In this document: in pieces, positions 11,417 to 22,146 of the stretch | How positions within the stretch are numbered: the first letter of the stretch is position 1 | Layout of the letters: every line of letters begins with the position of its first letter | Origin: Ostrinia nubilalis | Taxonomy: Eukaryota; Arthropoda; Insecta; Lepidoptera; Crambidae | Length of the DNA: 64,000 nt | Direction: 5' to 3' | Assembly (NCBI RefSeq): GCF_963855985.1 | Contig: NC_087104.1 | Span: 4,650,001 to 4,714,000, forward strand | The notes under the pieces: generated by a model | The model's database searches: none | Told to the model about the DNA's origin: nothing | What the model saw: only the letters and a program-made list of their open reading frames with translations | Made by a program: the position numbers and the translations under genes

Positions 11417-11760
11417 ACACAAGTTATTATTCTATTTATTCGGCAACGGGAATACTCGTACTGGACATAGTAAATGTATTTAACAGTCATTTTTATACTC
11501 TACGGTAAATTTTTTTCGTTCAATGGGAAGTAAGACCTATACGACGCTGTCGAATCAAGGGTTAAGCGTTTGGTTGAAAATTAGGACTTGTTTCTGATGC
11601 AACAATAGCTTTTAAGTTTTTGCTGAATAAAGGCAGCGACAGGTTAATCAGTTTTTGAAAGTGATTAAGATTCTTGTGTGTACGATGGTTGATTAACCAG
11701 TCTACGAACCCTTTGACATAATTTGAAACAAACGACTTTATCAATATTAGATCGTTCCAT

Positions 11761-11910
11761 CCACGAAGACGCGCCGCACCATTCTTCCGCTAATGTTTGA
11801 GTGTATCGGTACACGCTAAATCATCCATAATGACGCTCGGATTGCTCGGAAAATTCCCCACACCCCGCGCTTCCCTCTACCAAAAATTGGCGTGGCGCGT
11901 CTTCGTTCGT
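11761..11910. mobile_element. Foldback MITE (GAAGACGCGCC ends)
   Basis: CGAAGACGCGCCGCACC at the left mirrors GGCGTGGCGCGTCTTCG at the right. GC-rich arms in AT-rich intron. Confidence 0.7.
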
Positions 11911-12427
11911 ATGCCTATAGGAAGCATCTAAAAATATATATTTTTTAAATACCATTATTCAATATATTCTGAAAAGTTCTTGGCCTGCATCTCAGCATTC
12001 TTATTCTGAACCAGTAGGTAACAGATTTTCGTAATCTAGCTTAACATTTTAATTCTGAACTTGTAATTATAGGTAGGTATACAATGTGCTCTTTTTGATT
12101 TCCTGGAACTCTAGAGTATTAATAAGACCACTTCAAAAAATGGAATGGCATTATAATTATTTGTTGTTAAATTCAACAACTTTTTCGACTTATTTTTTCA
12201 GACGGAATTATTTAAAAACTTTATTTTTCACTGAAATAATTCATAATTTACGTACTCTTATCAATAACAAGTCTGCACAAAAAGACTACCTAGGTGACAA
12301 TTTTGAAAAAAAAAACTAGATTGATGATACTATAATCTAAATCAACTAGGTATCTTCTAAATCTAGAATCCACAATATCTTCAAAAATATGCTTTTAAAA
12401 AAAAATATTCCTAAGACTCTTTAACTA
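11911..12427. other. Intron, no gene recognised
   Basis: AT-rich up to the TA target of the Tc1-like element; nothing supported. Confidence 0.35.
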
Positions 12428-14062
12428 CACTCGCGAGCAAAACTATGGAATCACTTACATGAAGTTGTTTCCACGCGAACTTGTGTACTAACGAATTTGT
12501 TAGTAACAAAAAAAGTGGCACCATTTTAAAGATTAAACTTGTATCTTTAAATTGATACCAAATTCATTTAAATCACACCAGTATTTAAAAAGATATCCCG
12601 GCTGATGTGTAGAAATAACGAAAAAGACATGTATGAACTGTTTGATACGTCGCGAGTTGCGGCCTATTTACCCCCTATAAAAGCACGCGTTTTTTGATTT
12701 TTGCTTTCACACGTTGATTCATACACATCTCCGCTTCTTTTGACACTTTACCTGGGATTCTACACCTCCAGAAGCAGCACATATCGTTGCACTATTGCAA
12801 GAAAGGCTCAGCCAGCGGGCTGTCGCACGTCAGCGCCACATAAGCCAGTCCTGGGTTTCGAAAGTTTCAAGACGCTTTCGGGAGACTAGTGGCTTTATCC
12901 CGAGACCAAGTTCTGAACAGCGACGGTGCACATCGCAGAGGGAAGACCGTTTTTTCATGTCAACCTCTCTATGAAATCGTCATTTGACTGGAATCGATGT
13001 CCATCAAGAGCTCAGAAATGTTCGCAAGATAGCTGTTAGCGAGTGGACAGTTCGTCTAAGATATAAGCAATAGAATTTGACTCCAAAAAGGCCTGCCACA
13101 GGCTCGAAACTGACGGCAGGTCACCGATAAGCACCCTTTCAATTTGCTCGTACACATCTCGATGGGAAGGCGAGTAATGGAGGCGAGTTCTGTTCTCCGA
13201 TGAATGCAAACTGTGTTTGCAGGGCAGCAGTCGAAGAGGTCGGGTTTATAGGCGGCCTGAGGAGCGATTTGTGCAGTGCTGGTTCGCTGAAACAGTGGCT
13301 TATAGGGGTGGCTTGCTCGACTTAACATCGAGATGTGTACGAGCAAATTGAAAGCGTGCTTATCGGTGACCTGCCGTCAGTTTCGAGCCTGTGGCAGGCC
13401 TTTTTGGAGTTAAATTCTATTGCTTATGTCTTAGACAAACTGTCTACTCGCTAACAGCTATCCTACGAACATTTCTGAGCTCTTGCTGGACGTCGATTCC
13501 AGTCAAATGACGATTTCATAGAGAGGTTGACATGAAAAAACGGTCTTCCCTCTGCGATGTGCGCCGGCGCTGTTCAGAACTTGGTCTCGGGATAAAGCCA
13601 CCAGTCTCCCGAAGGCGTCTTAAAACTTTCGAAACCCAGGACTGGCTTATGTGGCGCTGACGTGCGACAGCCCGCTGGCTGAGCCCTTCTTGCAATAGTG
13701 CAACGATTTGTGCTGCTTCTGAAGGTGTAGAATCCCAGGTAAAGTGTCAAAAGAAGCGGAGATGAGTATGAATCAACGTGTGAAAGCAAAAATCCGAAAA
13801 CGCGTGCTTTTATAGGGGGTAAATAGGCCGCAACTCGCGACGTATCAAACAGTTCATACATGTCTTTTTCGTTACTTCTTCACATCAGCCGGGATATCTT
13901 TTTAAATACTGGTGTGATTTAAATGAATTTAGTATCAATTTAAAGATAAAAGTTTAATCTTTAAAATGGTGCCACTTTTTTTGTTCCTAACAAATTCGTT
14001 AGTACACAAGATCGCGTGGAAACAACTTCATGTAAGTGATTCCATACTTTTGCTCGCGAGTG
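12428..14062. mobile_element. Tc1-like transposon rearranged into an inverted dimer
   Basis: Ends CACTCGCGAGCAAAA, inverted at both sides and flanked by TA (12426-27, 14063-64). The left arm 12428-13163 is repeated inverted at 13324-14062, so each arm is about 736 bp and includes the terminal repeat, 5' leader and the first half of the transposase gene. The 160-bp centre carries a little more transposase. Total length equals a normal Tc1 element, but the distal catalytic half has been replaced by an inverted copy of the proximal half. Confidence 0.9.
12700..13310 (+). pseudogene. Tc1-like transposase, N-terminal half, broken
   Basis: Translation in shifting frames gives a helix-turn-helix segment (QRAVARQRHISQSWVSKVSR), then a RCTSQREDRFF-type linker, ENRHLTG-like and KRPATGSKLTAGHR segments. 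These are the normal order of a Tc1 transposase up to the start of the DDE domain. Stop codons and frameshifts interrupt it, and the last two thirds of the catalytic domain are absent. An inverted second copy lies at 13324-13800. Confidence 0.75.
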
Positions 14063-14536
14063 TAGTTATTATTTATAGAATATACTTACCCCTAAAATTT
14101 CCGTAAAACAAAAAGAGCACGTTGTAGAAGCTTTCTAAAGCCCGTTTTCCACCGTCAAAGAGGAATGAATGAACTTTTTCAATTAAAAAGAGTTCGGGAG
14201 TATTGATTAGATGAGCGAGCACATTTTTACTCTTTTTGCCCTCTGTCATTTTTGCCCGACTCTTTTTTGGTGGGAACAAATGTATGCATTTTTGTATTGC
14301 GAGGTAAACGAATTCATTAATGGGCTCGCTTCACTCGCTGTGGAAAACCCGCTACATTCCTAACTACAATAGTAGCAAATCTAATAATAGTCAACATTTA
14401 TGATGGCAATATTTTATAAGATTTATAATTTCCCCCATCAAGTAATGGAAGATATTCGCAACATGCTTCTCGGAACGCTATATTGAAAATAAGTAAATTG
14501 TCAACAATTTATCTGCTATTTTGAGTATCATCTGCC
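14063..14536. other. Intron between two transposons
   Basis: Ends in CATCTGCC (14529-14536), the target duplication of the next element. No gene recognised. Confidence 0.4.
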
Positions 14537-16342
14537 TAGAGGTTGCAAATATTCGATAATTTTCTATTTCGAATATTCGAATATTTTTCCAGTGATATTC
14601 GAATATTATTCGAATATTCGAATACTTTCAAAAAATAAAAAATACTTAAAATACCAATGTTTTTATGGCTGGTTTTATTGCTTTGGGAACTATATTTTAA
14701 CTATTTAACAATATAGTTTTTAAAACAGTTATAAAATTCTCATCATCATCATCATTTCAGCCATATGACGTCCACTTCTGAACATAGGCCTCCCCCAATG
14801 ACTTTCACAATGACCGGTTGGCAGCGGCCTGTATCCAGCGCCTTCCCGCTACCTATACGAGGTCCTCGGTCCACCTTGTGGGTGAACGTCACACGCTGTG
14901 CTTTTTGGTACGTGGCCTCCACTCCAGAACCTTGCTGCCCCATTGGCCATCAGTTCTGCGTACTATGTGATCTGCCCATTGCCATTTCAGCTTGCTGATC
15001 CGTCGGGCTATGTCAGCGACTTTAGTTCGTTTAAGAAAGAAGAAAGAAAGAAATATTCAGGATCTCCACATTTCTGATTCGATCTCGTAAAGAAACACCG
15101 AGCATAGCCCTCCCCATAGCACGCTGTGCAACTTTGAGCTTATTTATAAGGCCTATTCTATTCTCGGTTGCCCAGTCAAGTTGGATTCGACGATTTACCT
15201 TTTTCTCGAAATTTGATCTACCTAGCCGAATCGTTTGTCAGAGGTAGACAGACATACTTGTCAACAGTCTCCAGAATTGAGCTCCAACCGAAACATGGAC
15301 GCTGGACAAAAGCTTCGTTTTGTACATGTTCATCCGAAGGCCTACCTGTTGGGAGACTCGATTAAGGTCTTCGAGCATTGTGCCGAGGTCTTCAAGCGAT
15401 TCTGCATCCTTTCCATTCAAGGAGCTTGAAAGCGCCTTCCAATGCAGCGGGCAACGGTTTCGGAGATATAACATATCCATACTTCACGCATCGCCGCAGA
15501 GGAATCGCCCTCGTGCTTTGCTCCTGTACTCGGACGGACCGACATGGTAGCATTTCTGTACAGGCATTTTAGCACCTCGATATACCGATAGTCGGAGAGA
15601 CTGCAGCAGTGCTTAAGTCTTGATCGAATCAAAGGCCTTCTCATAGTCCAAGAAGAGCACCACCACGCTTCTAGCCTCTGGCGTTGTTCCCTGAAGTAAG
15701 ACGGAGCTAAAGAGTCTCTGAACGAGTATCGGTGTTCCACCTGCGTTCAGAAGCTCTGAGGTTATCCCGTTATCACCTGGTGCCTTGTTGTTCTTTAGCT
15801 GTTTAAGAGCCTTCCTAATCTCGTATAGGCTGATATACGGGATGTTAATCTAGCTCTTGCGTCTGTTCCTGAGCTATTAACAAATTTGGAGGTATATAGC
15901 TGTCCATAAATCTTTTCGATCTCACCCAAAACCTCGGCTTTTGTTGACGTTACCGTCTGCCGTCTTCAGCATCGTCAGCTGACTTTGCTCAATAGAGTTG
16001 TCTCTTTGAAGTTATTTGGAACTTTGGTTTCGCTCCATCGCCTCTTTTATACTATTTGATATTGAAAAAACAAAAAACACAACTACGTAAAAATGAACAG
16101 AAAAGACAGAAACAAGGCAACTTAGTGTTCACAAATGCAGTCGGAAGCATCATGACTAGTTCTTTTAACGGGTGATATGTATTTGATGCCTCCGACTGTA
16201 TTTACAAACACTAAGTCGTCCTTTTACTATATTTTCTGTTTATTTTTGTAATATTCGAATATTCGAATACACGTAAATTTACTATTCGAATACTAATTTG
16301 AAATAAAAATTCGAATATTCGAATATTCGATTGCAATCCCTA
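14537..16342. mobile_element. hAT-type nonautonomous transposon with nested RTE LINE
   Basis: Imperfect inverted ends TAGAGGTTGCAA / TTGCAATCCCTA and an exact 8-bp target duplication CATCTGCC (14529-14536 and 16343-16350), diagnostic of hAT. Subterminal regions hold repeated TTCGAATATTCGAAT words at both sides. Near the right end an internal inverted repeat is centred in 16090-16245. No hAT transposase is left. The LINE at 14740-16035 supplies most of the length. Confidence 0.9.
14740..16035 (-). mobile_element. RTE-clade LINE, 5'-truncated, inside the hAT element
   Basis: The tail (ATG)n is at 14740-14755 and the 3' UTR carries the GACGTCCACTTCTGAAC motif. The reverse-transcriptase remnant reads from right to left in three shifting frames: KTADGNVNK-like upstream text, RLEAWWCSSWTMRRPLIRSR, then SLEDLGTMLEDLNRVSQQVG and RMNMYKTK. 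The last is the RTE (BovB-like) signature downstream of the catalytic YADD, which itself falls in a deleted or frameshifted part. A GAAAGAAAGAAA insertion lies near 15035. Not functional. Confidence 0.85.
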
Positions 16343-16350
16343 CATCTGCC

Positions 16351-16834
16351 CCAATAAAGTCTCTTGTGGCATCACATTCATTGTGTATGGAAAATAAAAC
16401 CGCAAAAATCAACATTGTTATTCAATCCCAGAGGTTCGGTAGATTGCACAAAGGTAAAACACCCAAAAAGCGGAAGCGACATAAAGGTTCCGCTTTTTCA
16501 TTCAATTTTTATCAGTATTTTACCTACAGGGTTATTTACAATACATCCAGCAACCTCGCAGAAACAGATAGTTAGCATCATAAGCAACAATATTTGTTCA
16601 GAGTTTACACATAAATACGTTAGGAGTTTATACTCTATACGAAATTTATTTTTCAAGGTTTTTTTATAATACACTCGGCGTCAAATAAATGGCACCTCCC
16701 GCGGTCGAGTTAACCGCGCACCTGGCACCCGTGATGTTACATCGACGCTCGTGCAACGGGGCGAACGCGGGGTAGTGGGAGAATAGCATTTCAACGAGGT
16801 GCACAGTTAACTTGATCGGGTTGTAAGTCTATAA
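16351..16834. other. Intron with one MITE end
   Basis: 16669-16705 (TACACTCGGCGTCAAATAAA, then TGGCACCTCCCGC) matches the terminal repeat of the element at 41112-41623. The partner end is not found. Otherwise nothing supported. Confidence 0.5.
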
Positions 16835-17002
16835 GGGTGTTTGGCGGAAAAAAGCGCTTGGACGCGATTTTAAGCAAAATGGCGATCGCTACGGCAGATT
16901 TCGGCGAGGACGTGTTGCATTCATTTTTTAGCAATGACAGCGCATGCCGCTCAGCGATCGCCTACAAGCGCTTGGAAGCGCTTTTTTTCGCCAAACGCCC
17001 CC
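16835..17002. mobile_element. Foldback MITE (GGGTGTTTGGCG ends)
   Basis: GGGTGTTTGGCGGAAAAAAGC and GCTTTTTTTCGCCAAACGCC pair. Internal GCGCTT and GCGATCGC blocks also mirror each other. The 102-residue ORF across it is an artefact. Confidence 0.75.
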
Positions 17003-17049
17003 AATGTCTCATTCATGAGCGAAAAAACGCTGCAACTGTCGCAACCCTC

Positions 17050-17135
17050 GTTTGTTTATTTATTTACTTAGGTACAGAATACAAATTAGGTTTTACAAAA
17101 CATTACAAAAAGGTACAACAAATTTTGCACTCCAG
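17050..17135 (-). mobile_element. LINE 3' end scrap with TAAA-type tail
   Basis: TTTGTTTATTTATTTACTTAGGTACAG, read on the minus strand, is a LINE 3' UTR ending in (AAAT)n. A similar end is at 17590. Confidence 0.45.
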
Positions 17136-17240
17136 TTATAGGTAGCTATACACATATCTGATCTTGGTGATGCGCGTAGATTTATAAACATTAGACCGGT
17201 GAATTATATTTATTTTAGTATGAAACCCTAACATACTTAC

Positions 17241-17377
17241 TTTATAGCCACGTATCTCCACACAGCAAGCGAGAGTGTGAGACATATGGATGCCGTGTGG
17301 AATATCTGCGTGAAGTGCATGTGGAAGAGCAGGTATGCGGCCCAGTTGTACGGCATTTCTCGCTGGCCGGGCAAAAT
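17241..17377 (-). CDS. GPCR exon: first outer loop and TM3 with WRY motif
   Basis: 137 bp. It starts in phase 0 after TTTTCCGCAG and ends two bases into a Lys codon before GTAAGT. The peptide runs ILPGQREMPYNWAAYLLFHM, then the TM3 core ASICLTLSLAVWRYVAI. WRY replaces the DRY G-protein-coupling motif, as in the myosuppressin/FMRFamide-like group (family knowledge). There is no Cys in the N-terminal half of TM3, where most class A receptors place the Cys that bonds to the second outer loop. Confidence 0.9.
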
Positions 17378-17584
17378 CTGCGGAAAATATAACCTTAAAC
17401 ACCAAATAGTAAGCTTATTTTATCAGAATTAATGTCAAGATCTTAATATGCAATGCTAATCTTTTCAGTTTACAGTGCGCAACAGATAACAAAAGCGTTA
17501 TCAGAATTAATATCGAGATATCTTTTCACCTACACGATCAAAGAGTTAAAAAAAGTTCTAATATTTACGTTCCATCTTTAACCT

Positions 17585-17900
17585 TGACCGGGTTATTTAT
17601 TTATTTATTAAGGTACAGCAACAGATTGCAAATCATGGCTTAAAAATAAAGTACATTGAACAAAGATTAACAATTAATTTGCACTCCGATTGCAGCTGAA
17701 CACAACATTCGTTTTAGTCTAGCTTTGATTTAAGTGACACAGTAATTCTAATAAATACATGCATGTTAATTTACAATTTGCACCTACACAATTTAAGAAA
17801 AGATGCACGAGAAAGTGAGAAAACATCTAGATCCTTGCTAATTTCATTGTAAGCTCTACACATTCGGAACACTGGATTGTTGTACGTTACATTATTCTGA
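17585..17900 (-). mobile_element. LINE 3' UTR fragment
   Basis: Begins with (TTTA)n at 17592 and then AAGGTACAGCAACAG..., parallel to the 17050 fragment. No RT coding recognised. Confidence 0.4.
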
Positions 17901-18080
17901 CATTTTGGCAGGGAAAAAAGTTTTTGCGTTCTTTTACTACCACCAATCTTAAGTTATAAGTACTGGCCACTAAGAAACTTTATTTTTTTCATCGACCAAT
18001 TACGTTACTCAATTGTTTTATACACTCGATAAATATTTTCCTCGCGAAATTGTTACGTTTGGATTGTAGTAATACTCGCT

Positions 18081-18270
18081 CAACGCCCGGTCGGAGCGGA
18101 GAAGTGTTGTGAGTAACCAATCAGATTTCATTATTTCCACATCTCATCTTCGCTCTGCACAGCTCCGCGCAGGCGGCACCTGTCAAATTCTATACAAAAA
18201 TTCGTCCGCCCGACATAATGTCCTCAGCTCTTCTCCGCTCTACTCCGCCTTACTGGAAACCGGGCCTAAC
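18081..18270. mobile_element. Foldback element (GCCCGG...GAGCGGAGAAG ends)
   Basis: GCCCGGTCGGAGCGGAGAAG at the left is matched imperfectly by CTTCTCCGCTCTACTCCG and CCGGGC at the right. MITE-like. Confidence 0.6.
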
Positions 18271-18615
18271 GTTTGTTTTTATCCTAACGAGTAAGTTAAC
18301 TACCTACAACGTTTAACACACGCACTTATAGGCACCGGGATTGGTCCATCAGATCAATTTGGTCATGTTTAAGTGAGCTTTATTGCTATTTCATAAGGCC
18401 TAATGAAGGCTATCGTTTTTATACTTATTTATCAGTTGGCACCCCTGGCGATTGACATGGCCCTACTCTAGAATGACTATTCTGGTGAGTGCAAATGTGC
18501 TCCTACCACTTCAGAGTACAATCGGCGCCACTGTCTTCGCCACTAGCAACTGACAGTGACCTTACTCTACAGTAGCGCCAACGTGAGCGCTAAAGCAATA
18601 GCCCTCATTGTTTCA
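18271..18615. other. Intron, no gene recognised
   Basis: Includes two similar words around 18440-18560 (GACATGGCCCTACTCTAGA, GACAGTGACCTTACTCTAC). Function unknown. Confidence 0.35.
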
Positions 18616-18773
18616 TCTACTATATGTATAAAAATAAGTCGGGTTTTCCTTCCTAAAGCTATAACTCCAGAACGCACGAACCGATTTCCACGGTTTTGCA
18701 TTCGTTGGAAAGGTCTCGGGCTCCGTGTGACAGACAAAATTGCACGCGGGCGAAGCCGCGGGCGGAAAGCTAG
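18616..18773 (+). mobile_element. Helitron-like nonautonomous element
   Basis: 5' TCTACTATATGTATAAAAAT and 3' GCGGGCGAAGCCGCGGGC hairpin followed by CTAG. It sits in the intron just beyond the TM2 exon donor. Confidence 0.75.
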
Positions 18774-18791
18774 TAATTAATAAAAACGTAC

Positions 18792-18950
18792 CAAATATCT
18801 GTAGATGGCGAAGGGCACGTACTCCATCATGACGAAGACGTCGGCCACCGCCAGCCACTTCAGCAGCCGGTTGATGGGAGCGGCCGCCAGGTCTCGCCGC
18901 GTCAAGACTGCCACGTTCAGAGCGTTCGCGAAACTCCCGAAGAAGCAGAC
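18792..18950 (-). CDS. GPCR exon: TM1, first intracellular loop and TM2
   Basis: 159 bp, 53 codons, phase 0 at both ends. The acceptor is TTTCCTCAG at 18951 and the donor is GTACGT from 18791. The peptide begins VCFFGSFANALNVAVLTRRD, giving the TM1 G-x3-N motif and a basic first loop. It continues through NRLLKWLAVADVF, where the Asp is the TM2 sodium-site residue, and ends in the TM2 exit AIYRYL. Composition is clearly GC-richer than the flanking intron, as expected for selected coding sequence. A Helitron copy ends only about 20 bp beyond the donor. Confidence 0.9.
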
Positions 18951-19011
18951 CTGAGGAAACAAGTAGATGAATATTCTGGCACGGATTTAAAGATGTGTGG
19001 AAGCTTTTTTC

Positions 19012-20419
19012 TTGTACTTAATAATAAAAAAAATAATAAAAATCTTTATTTTTCTCCACAATCTAACTGACATAAAAGTATTACAATAAAAATAGTACAT
19101 CATGTATATAATAGATTGTGAGAGACTGGTGTCTGAGCTAGGCGAGGAGCCTGTGTTACAGAGACCAGTACTCTCATCTCTCGGAGGATCCGTTTGTACA
19201 TACAATGTTAGAAACACGCAAAAAAGTCTACAAAATTGGAGATAAAAACTTACGAATTACAAAATATAGCACTCTAAGAAATGTTTGAGATCGCGCTTGT
19301 GTGAGTGTGTGTGTGTGTGTATGTGTGTGTGGTGTGTGTGTGTGTGTGTGTGTTTTATGTGTTGTGTAGTGTTAGTGAATTTTTCTTGTCTATCTAAGTG
19401 GGAGAATAATATTTTCTGTTTCTATATAATTTAATGATTGCAAATATTTTGTTAGTTTTGATTTCAGTTCAAATTTTGTTAAAGAGTATATATGCAAGTT
19501 ACGATGAATCTTATTATACAGAAATGGACCCAAGAAACCGAAAAAACGTTGTGAGAAAACAGTCTTGAAGGAGGATGAGCGAATTATTAGATGATTACGT
19601 CGTGATGTCTGGACGCAGGGATCGTATCCAGAGATTTGATGTTGTTTTAACACAGTTATGAGGATAAAAAGCTGGCGTACTGTGAGTACTTCACAGTATT
19701 GGTACAGGTCATAAGTTGGAAATTGCAAAGGTTTGAAAGTGCAGACCTTGAGGACTGCCCTTTGGGCTCTCTCCAACTTAATCAAAGCAGATTTACAGGC
19801 ACCTCCCCAAGAAGTTAAACAATATAGTAGGAGCGATTGACAGAGAGCCAGATAAACGGTCCTGACCAGGCTAGGGTCTGCAACGTGGCGTAGATTTCGA
19901 AAAACATACATCAGTTTGCGTAGCCTACCAGCGGTCTGGCTAATGTGGGCCTGAAATGTAAGTCTGTTGTCTACAATCACTCCTAGGTATTTAATAGATT
20001 CGGAAGAACTAAGGGTTGGACAATTGCATGGAAATGTGGCTGGATCAGAGTGAGAGTGTGCAACTATACGAAAGTTATCAATAACATTTGGGGAAATATT
20101 TTTAATTGAGAAGGAAAGACATTGGGTTTTCTTAACATTTAAAGTGAGAAGATTAGCTCGGAGCCAATGAGAAACCATATCGAACCCAAGTTGAGCGCAC
20201 TGGAAGGTTTCATCCCAGGTGTCAGCAGTGAAAACAAGGGCTGTGTCATCAGCAAACGAGATAACCCTGCAGTTCGGGATGTTAAGAGAGCAGAGGTCAT
20301 TTATATATACAAGGAAGAGCGTAGGGCCAAGAATGCTTCCCTGAGGAACCCCATACTCCATAGGAAGGTGAGAACTAGTATTTCCGTCGATTGTGACAGA
20401 CTTAGTATAAAAAAGACTA
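19012..20419 (-). mobile_element. 5'-truncated LINE with GT-rich 3' UTR
   Basis: An RT reading frame (19390-20419) is followed on the minus strand by a long 3' UTR containing a GT/AC microsatellite (19297-19352), GGATCCTCCGAGAGATGAGA and an AATAAA with A/T tail near 19015-19045. The 5' side stops at the TA of the MITE at 20420. Confidence 0.8.
19390..20419 (-). pseudogene. LINE reverse transcriptase, C-terminal two thirds
   Basis: About 340 residues in one open frame. Visible RT motifs: GVPQGSILGPTLFLVYINDL (the QGS block), VISFADDTALVF (catalytic FADD) and SIKYLGVIVDNRLTF (thumb entry), then a Cys-containing LYCLTSWGG C-terminal region. The N-terminal endonuclease and the fingers with the first catalytic Asp are missing, so it is a dead 5' truncation. 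Jockey/CR1-like by motif style; clade not certain. The first eight or so residues of the open frame come from the neighbouring MITE. Confidence 0.85.
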
Positions 20420-20590
20420 ACACCCGTATTCACAAACGATGCTTGCAACGCTATGCGAAGTCGAACGAACAGCGTTGAATAGAGCTCTGTGATTGGTCCG
20501 TGTGTGTCATTCCGCCACTGAAGTATTGTCTATGAATAGGGTCCACGCGCACTGTGAGACCTCATAGTAAAATGTTCGTGAATATTGGTG
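20420..20590. mobile_element. MITE, second copy of the 5588 family
   Basis: ACACCCGTATTCACAAACGA and its mirror GTTCGTGAATATTGGTG; both copies contain AGAGCTCTGTGATTGGT and CACGCGCACTGT. Flanks TA/TT. Confidence 0.78.
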
Positions 20591-20591
20591 T

Positions 20592-20697
20592 TAGGCCTAG
20601 TTCAGACACGGCGGAATCGTAACCGCACAGTTATCACCTCGGTGCCTTGCTAATGAGAACCAACCACAAACCTCGCGTGTCTGAACAATACCTTAGA
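20592..20697. mobile_element. Short foldback MITE
   Basis: CCTAGTTCAGACACG at the left mirrors CGTGTCTGAACAATACC at the right. Confidence 0.68.
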
Positions 20698-22075
20698 TAA
20701 TCTTACAAATCATATTTATGCTGTGATACCTATAACCACTGAATAAAATTTAACTGTCATTAGATTTCGAATCTTGCAATAAAATTAAACGACGTTTATT
20801 TTTAAATAAGTTTTTATTCGAATTAGTAGAGCAATAGATAGATTTGTCTTATTGATTGCCACTATTGCCAAAGTCTACTAGAGTGGACCTACTTATTAGT
20901 CAGGGACGTCATATCCCAGACCTGGCCATGGAATCACCATGGTATAATATGACCTTCTACTAATATAGAGTTTAATTTCCCTAAGTTTTGAACAAAACCA
21001 CGATTTCTACATACATCCGATTCCAAGCAACAAAACAATAGATAAGCTTAATTTGGCACAAAGACAAAGACTGAAAACATCGAATTTTAAATAAAGAGCG
21101 TGCCAAAAAGGTCACCCTCGCAGTACATTACAGGATGTATTGGACAGATATGAACTCGCAGAAATGAAAAAGTTTTGGTTACTTCATTTTACGACCCTCA
21201 ATGAACATTATACTGATTCTGAAGTGTTTTGTATACTCTCTAGCTGTTTCTCTTTAGTTTCTGCCTACGGCTTCACCCTCGTGTATTTCAGTCTCTTAAA
21301 AAAACCTAGGTCGTGTTTCATTCCTATGATCGTTAATATTATCACTTGATTTCTAACAATAACTTTAACAATAACTGGTGTTTTTTGTATGGAGTTTGAG
21401 TAACATTATATTATATTGTGATTGCTCGTGATCAAATTGACGACGAGAAATGAGTATTTTAAACATTTCATTACACTTACTTCAATCATTTCATTTTACA
21501 AAGTTGCTGCAATCTAAAATTGAACTAAGCAAACTTCGACGTGTTTATCTTTAACACTTTGAAAAGGTAAGAACTTTATTAACTTAACAAATTCCGAAAA
21601 AACATCTGCCATTTGTCTTAATCTTTCAAAATTGTGAATAATAAGCCCTCAGGATGATTTAATGTTAGGAAAGTTCGTGTTCTTTCATTTAATTATTCGA
21701 CTCTTTTCTTTTTACTGTGGGTAGATAGCACATCGGGCTGTACATTTTCGTTGCAAAATAATTCCTATTACAACTACCTAAGATCTATTAATTTTTAGCA
21801 TGACGTGCCGTCGTCCGTTCTTTAGATACAATTCATTACAACAAGTGCCATTTGTCCAGTCCAAGAGGCCCATAATAAATTGTTTGTCTGTGTGCTAAGC
21901 GCAAAAGATCTTTAGTTAACCTTGCCTTACTAAAGTAGACTTTAGGTGACTTTCATCTAAGTAGTTTCACACAAGTAAGTTTTAATGCTAAATAGGGGAG
22001 GCCGAGGAGACTTGCACTAAAACACGCACTGTTACAAGTTAATACTTACTTAGCTAATAATAAGTTTAAAACTGT
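20698..22075. other. Intron, no gene recognised
   Basis: AT-rich. ORFs up to 69 codons show no motif. No clean terminal repeats found. Confidence 0.35.
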
Positions 22076-22146
22076 CGGTCGGTGGAAATCCTTGGGGGAG
22101 GCCTTTGTCCAGCAGTGGACGTCTTTCGGCTGAAACGAACGAATAA
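22076..22146 (+). mobile_element. RTE LINE 3' end
   Basis: GGAAATCCTTGGGGGAGGCC, CAGCAGTGGACGTC and a GAACGAACGAATAA tail. Confidence 0.78.

Noticed and set aside
12701..13861. Two mirror-image ORFs beginning near SHVDSYTSPLLLTLYLG
   Set aside because: Inverted copies of the Tc1 leader and transposase start in a wrong frame.
15168..15572. Several plus-strand ORFs
   Set aside because: Antisense to the decayed RTE RT.
16837..17145. 102-codon ORF
   Set aside because: Lies across a foldback MITE and ends in a LINE scrap.
20167..20478. 103-codon plus ORF
   Set aside because: Antisense shadow of the LINE RT.
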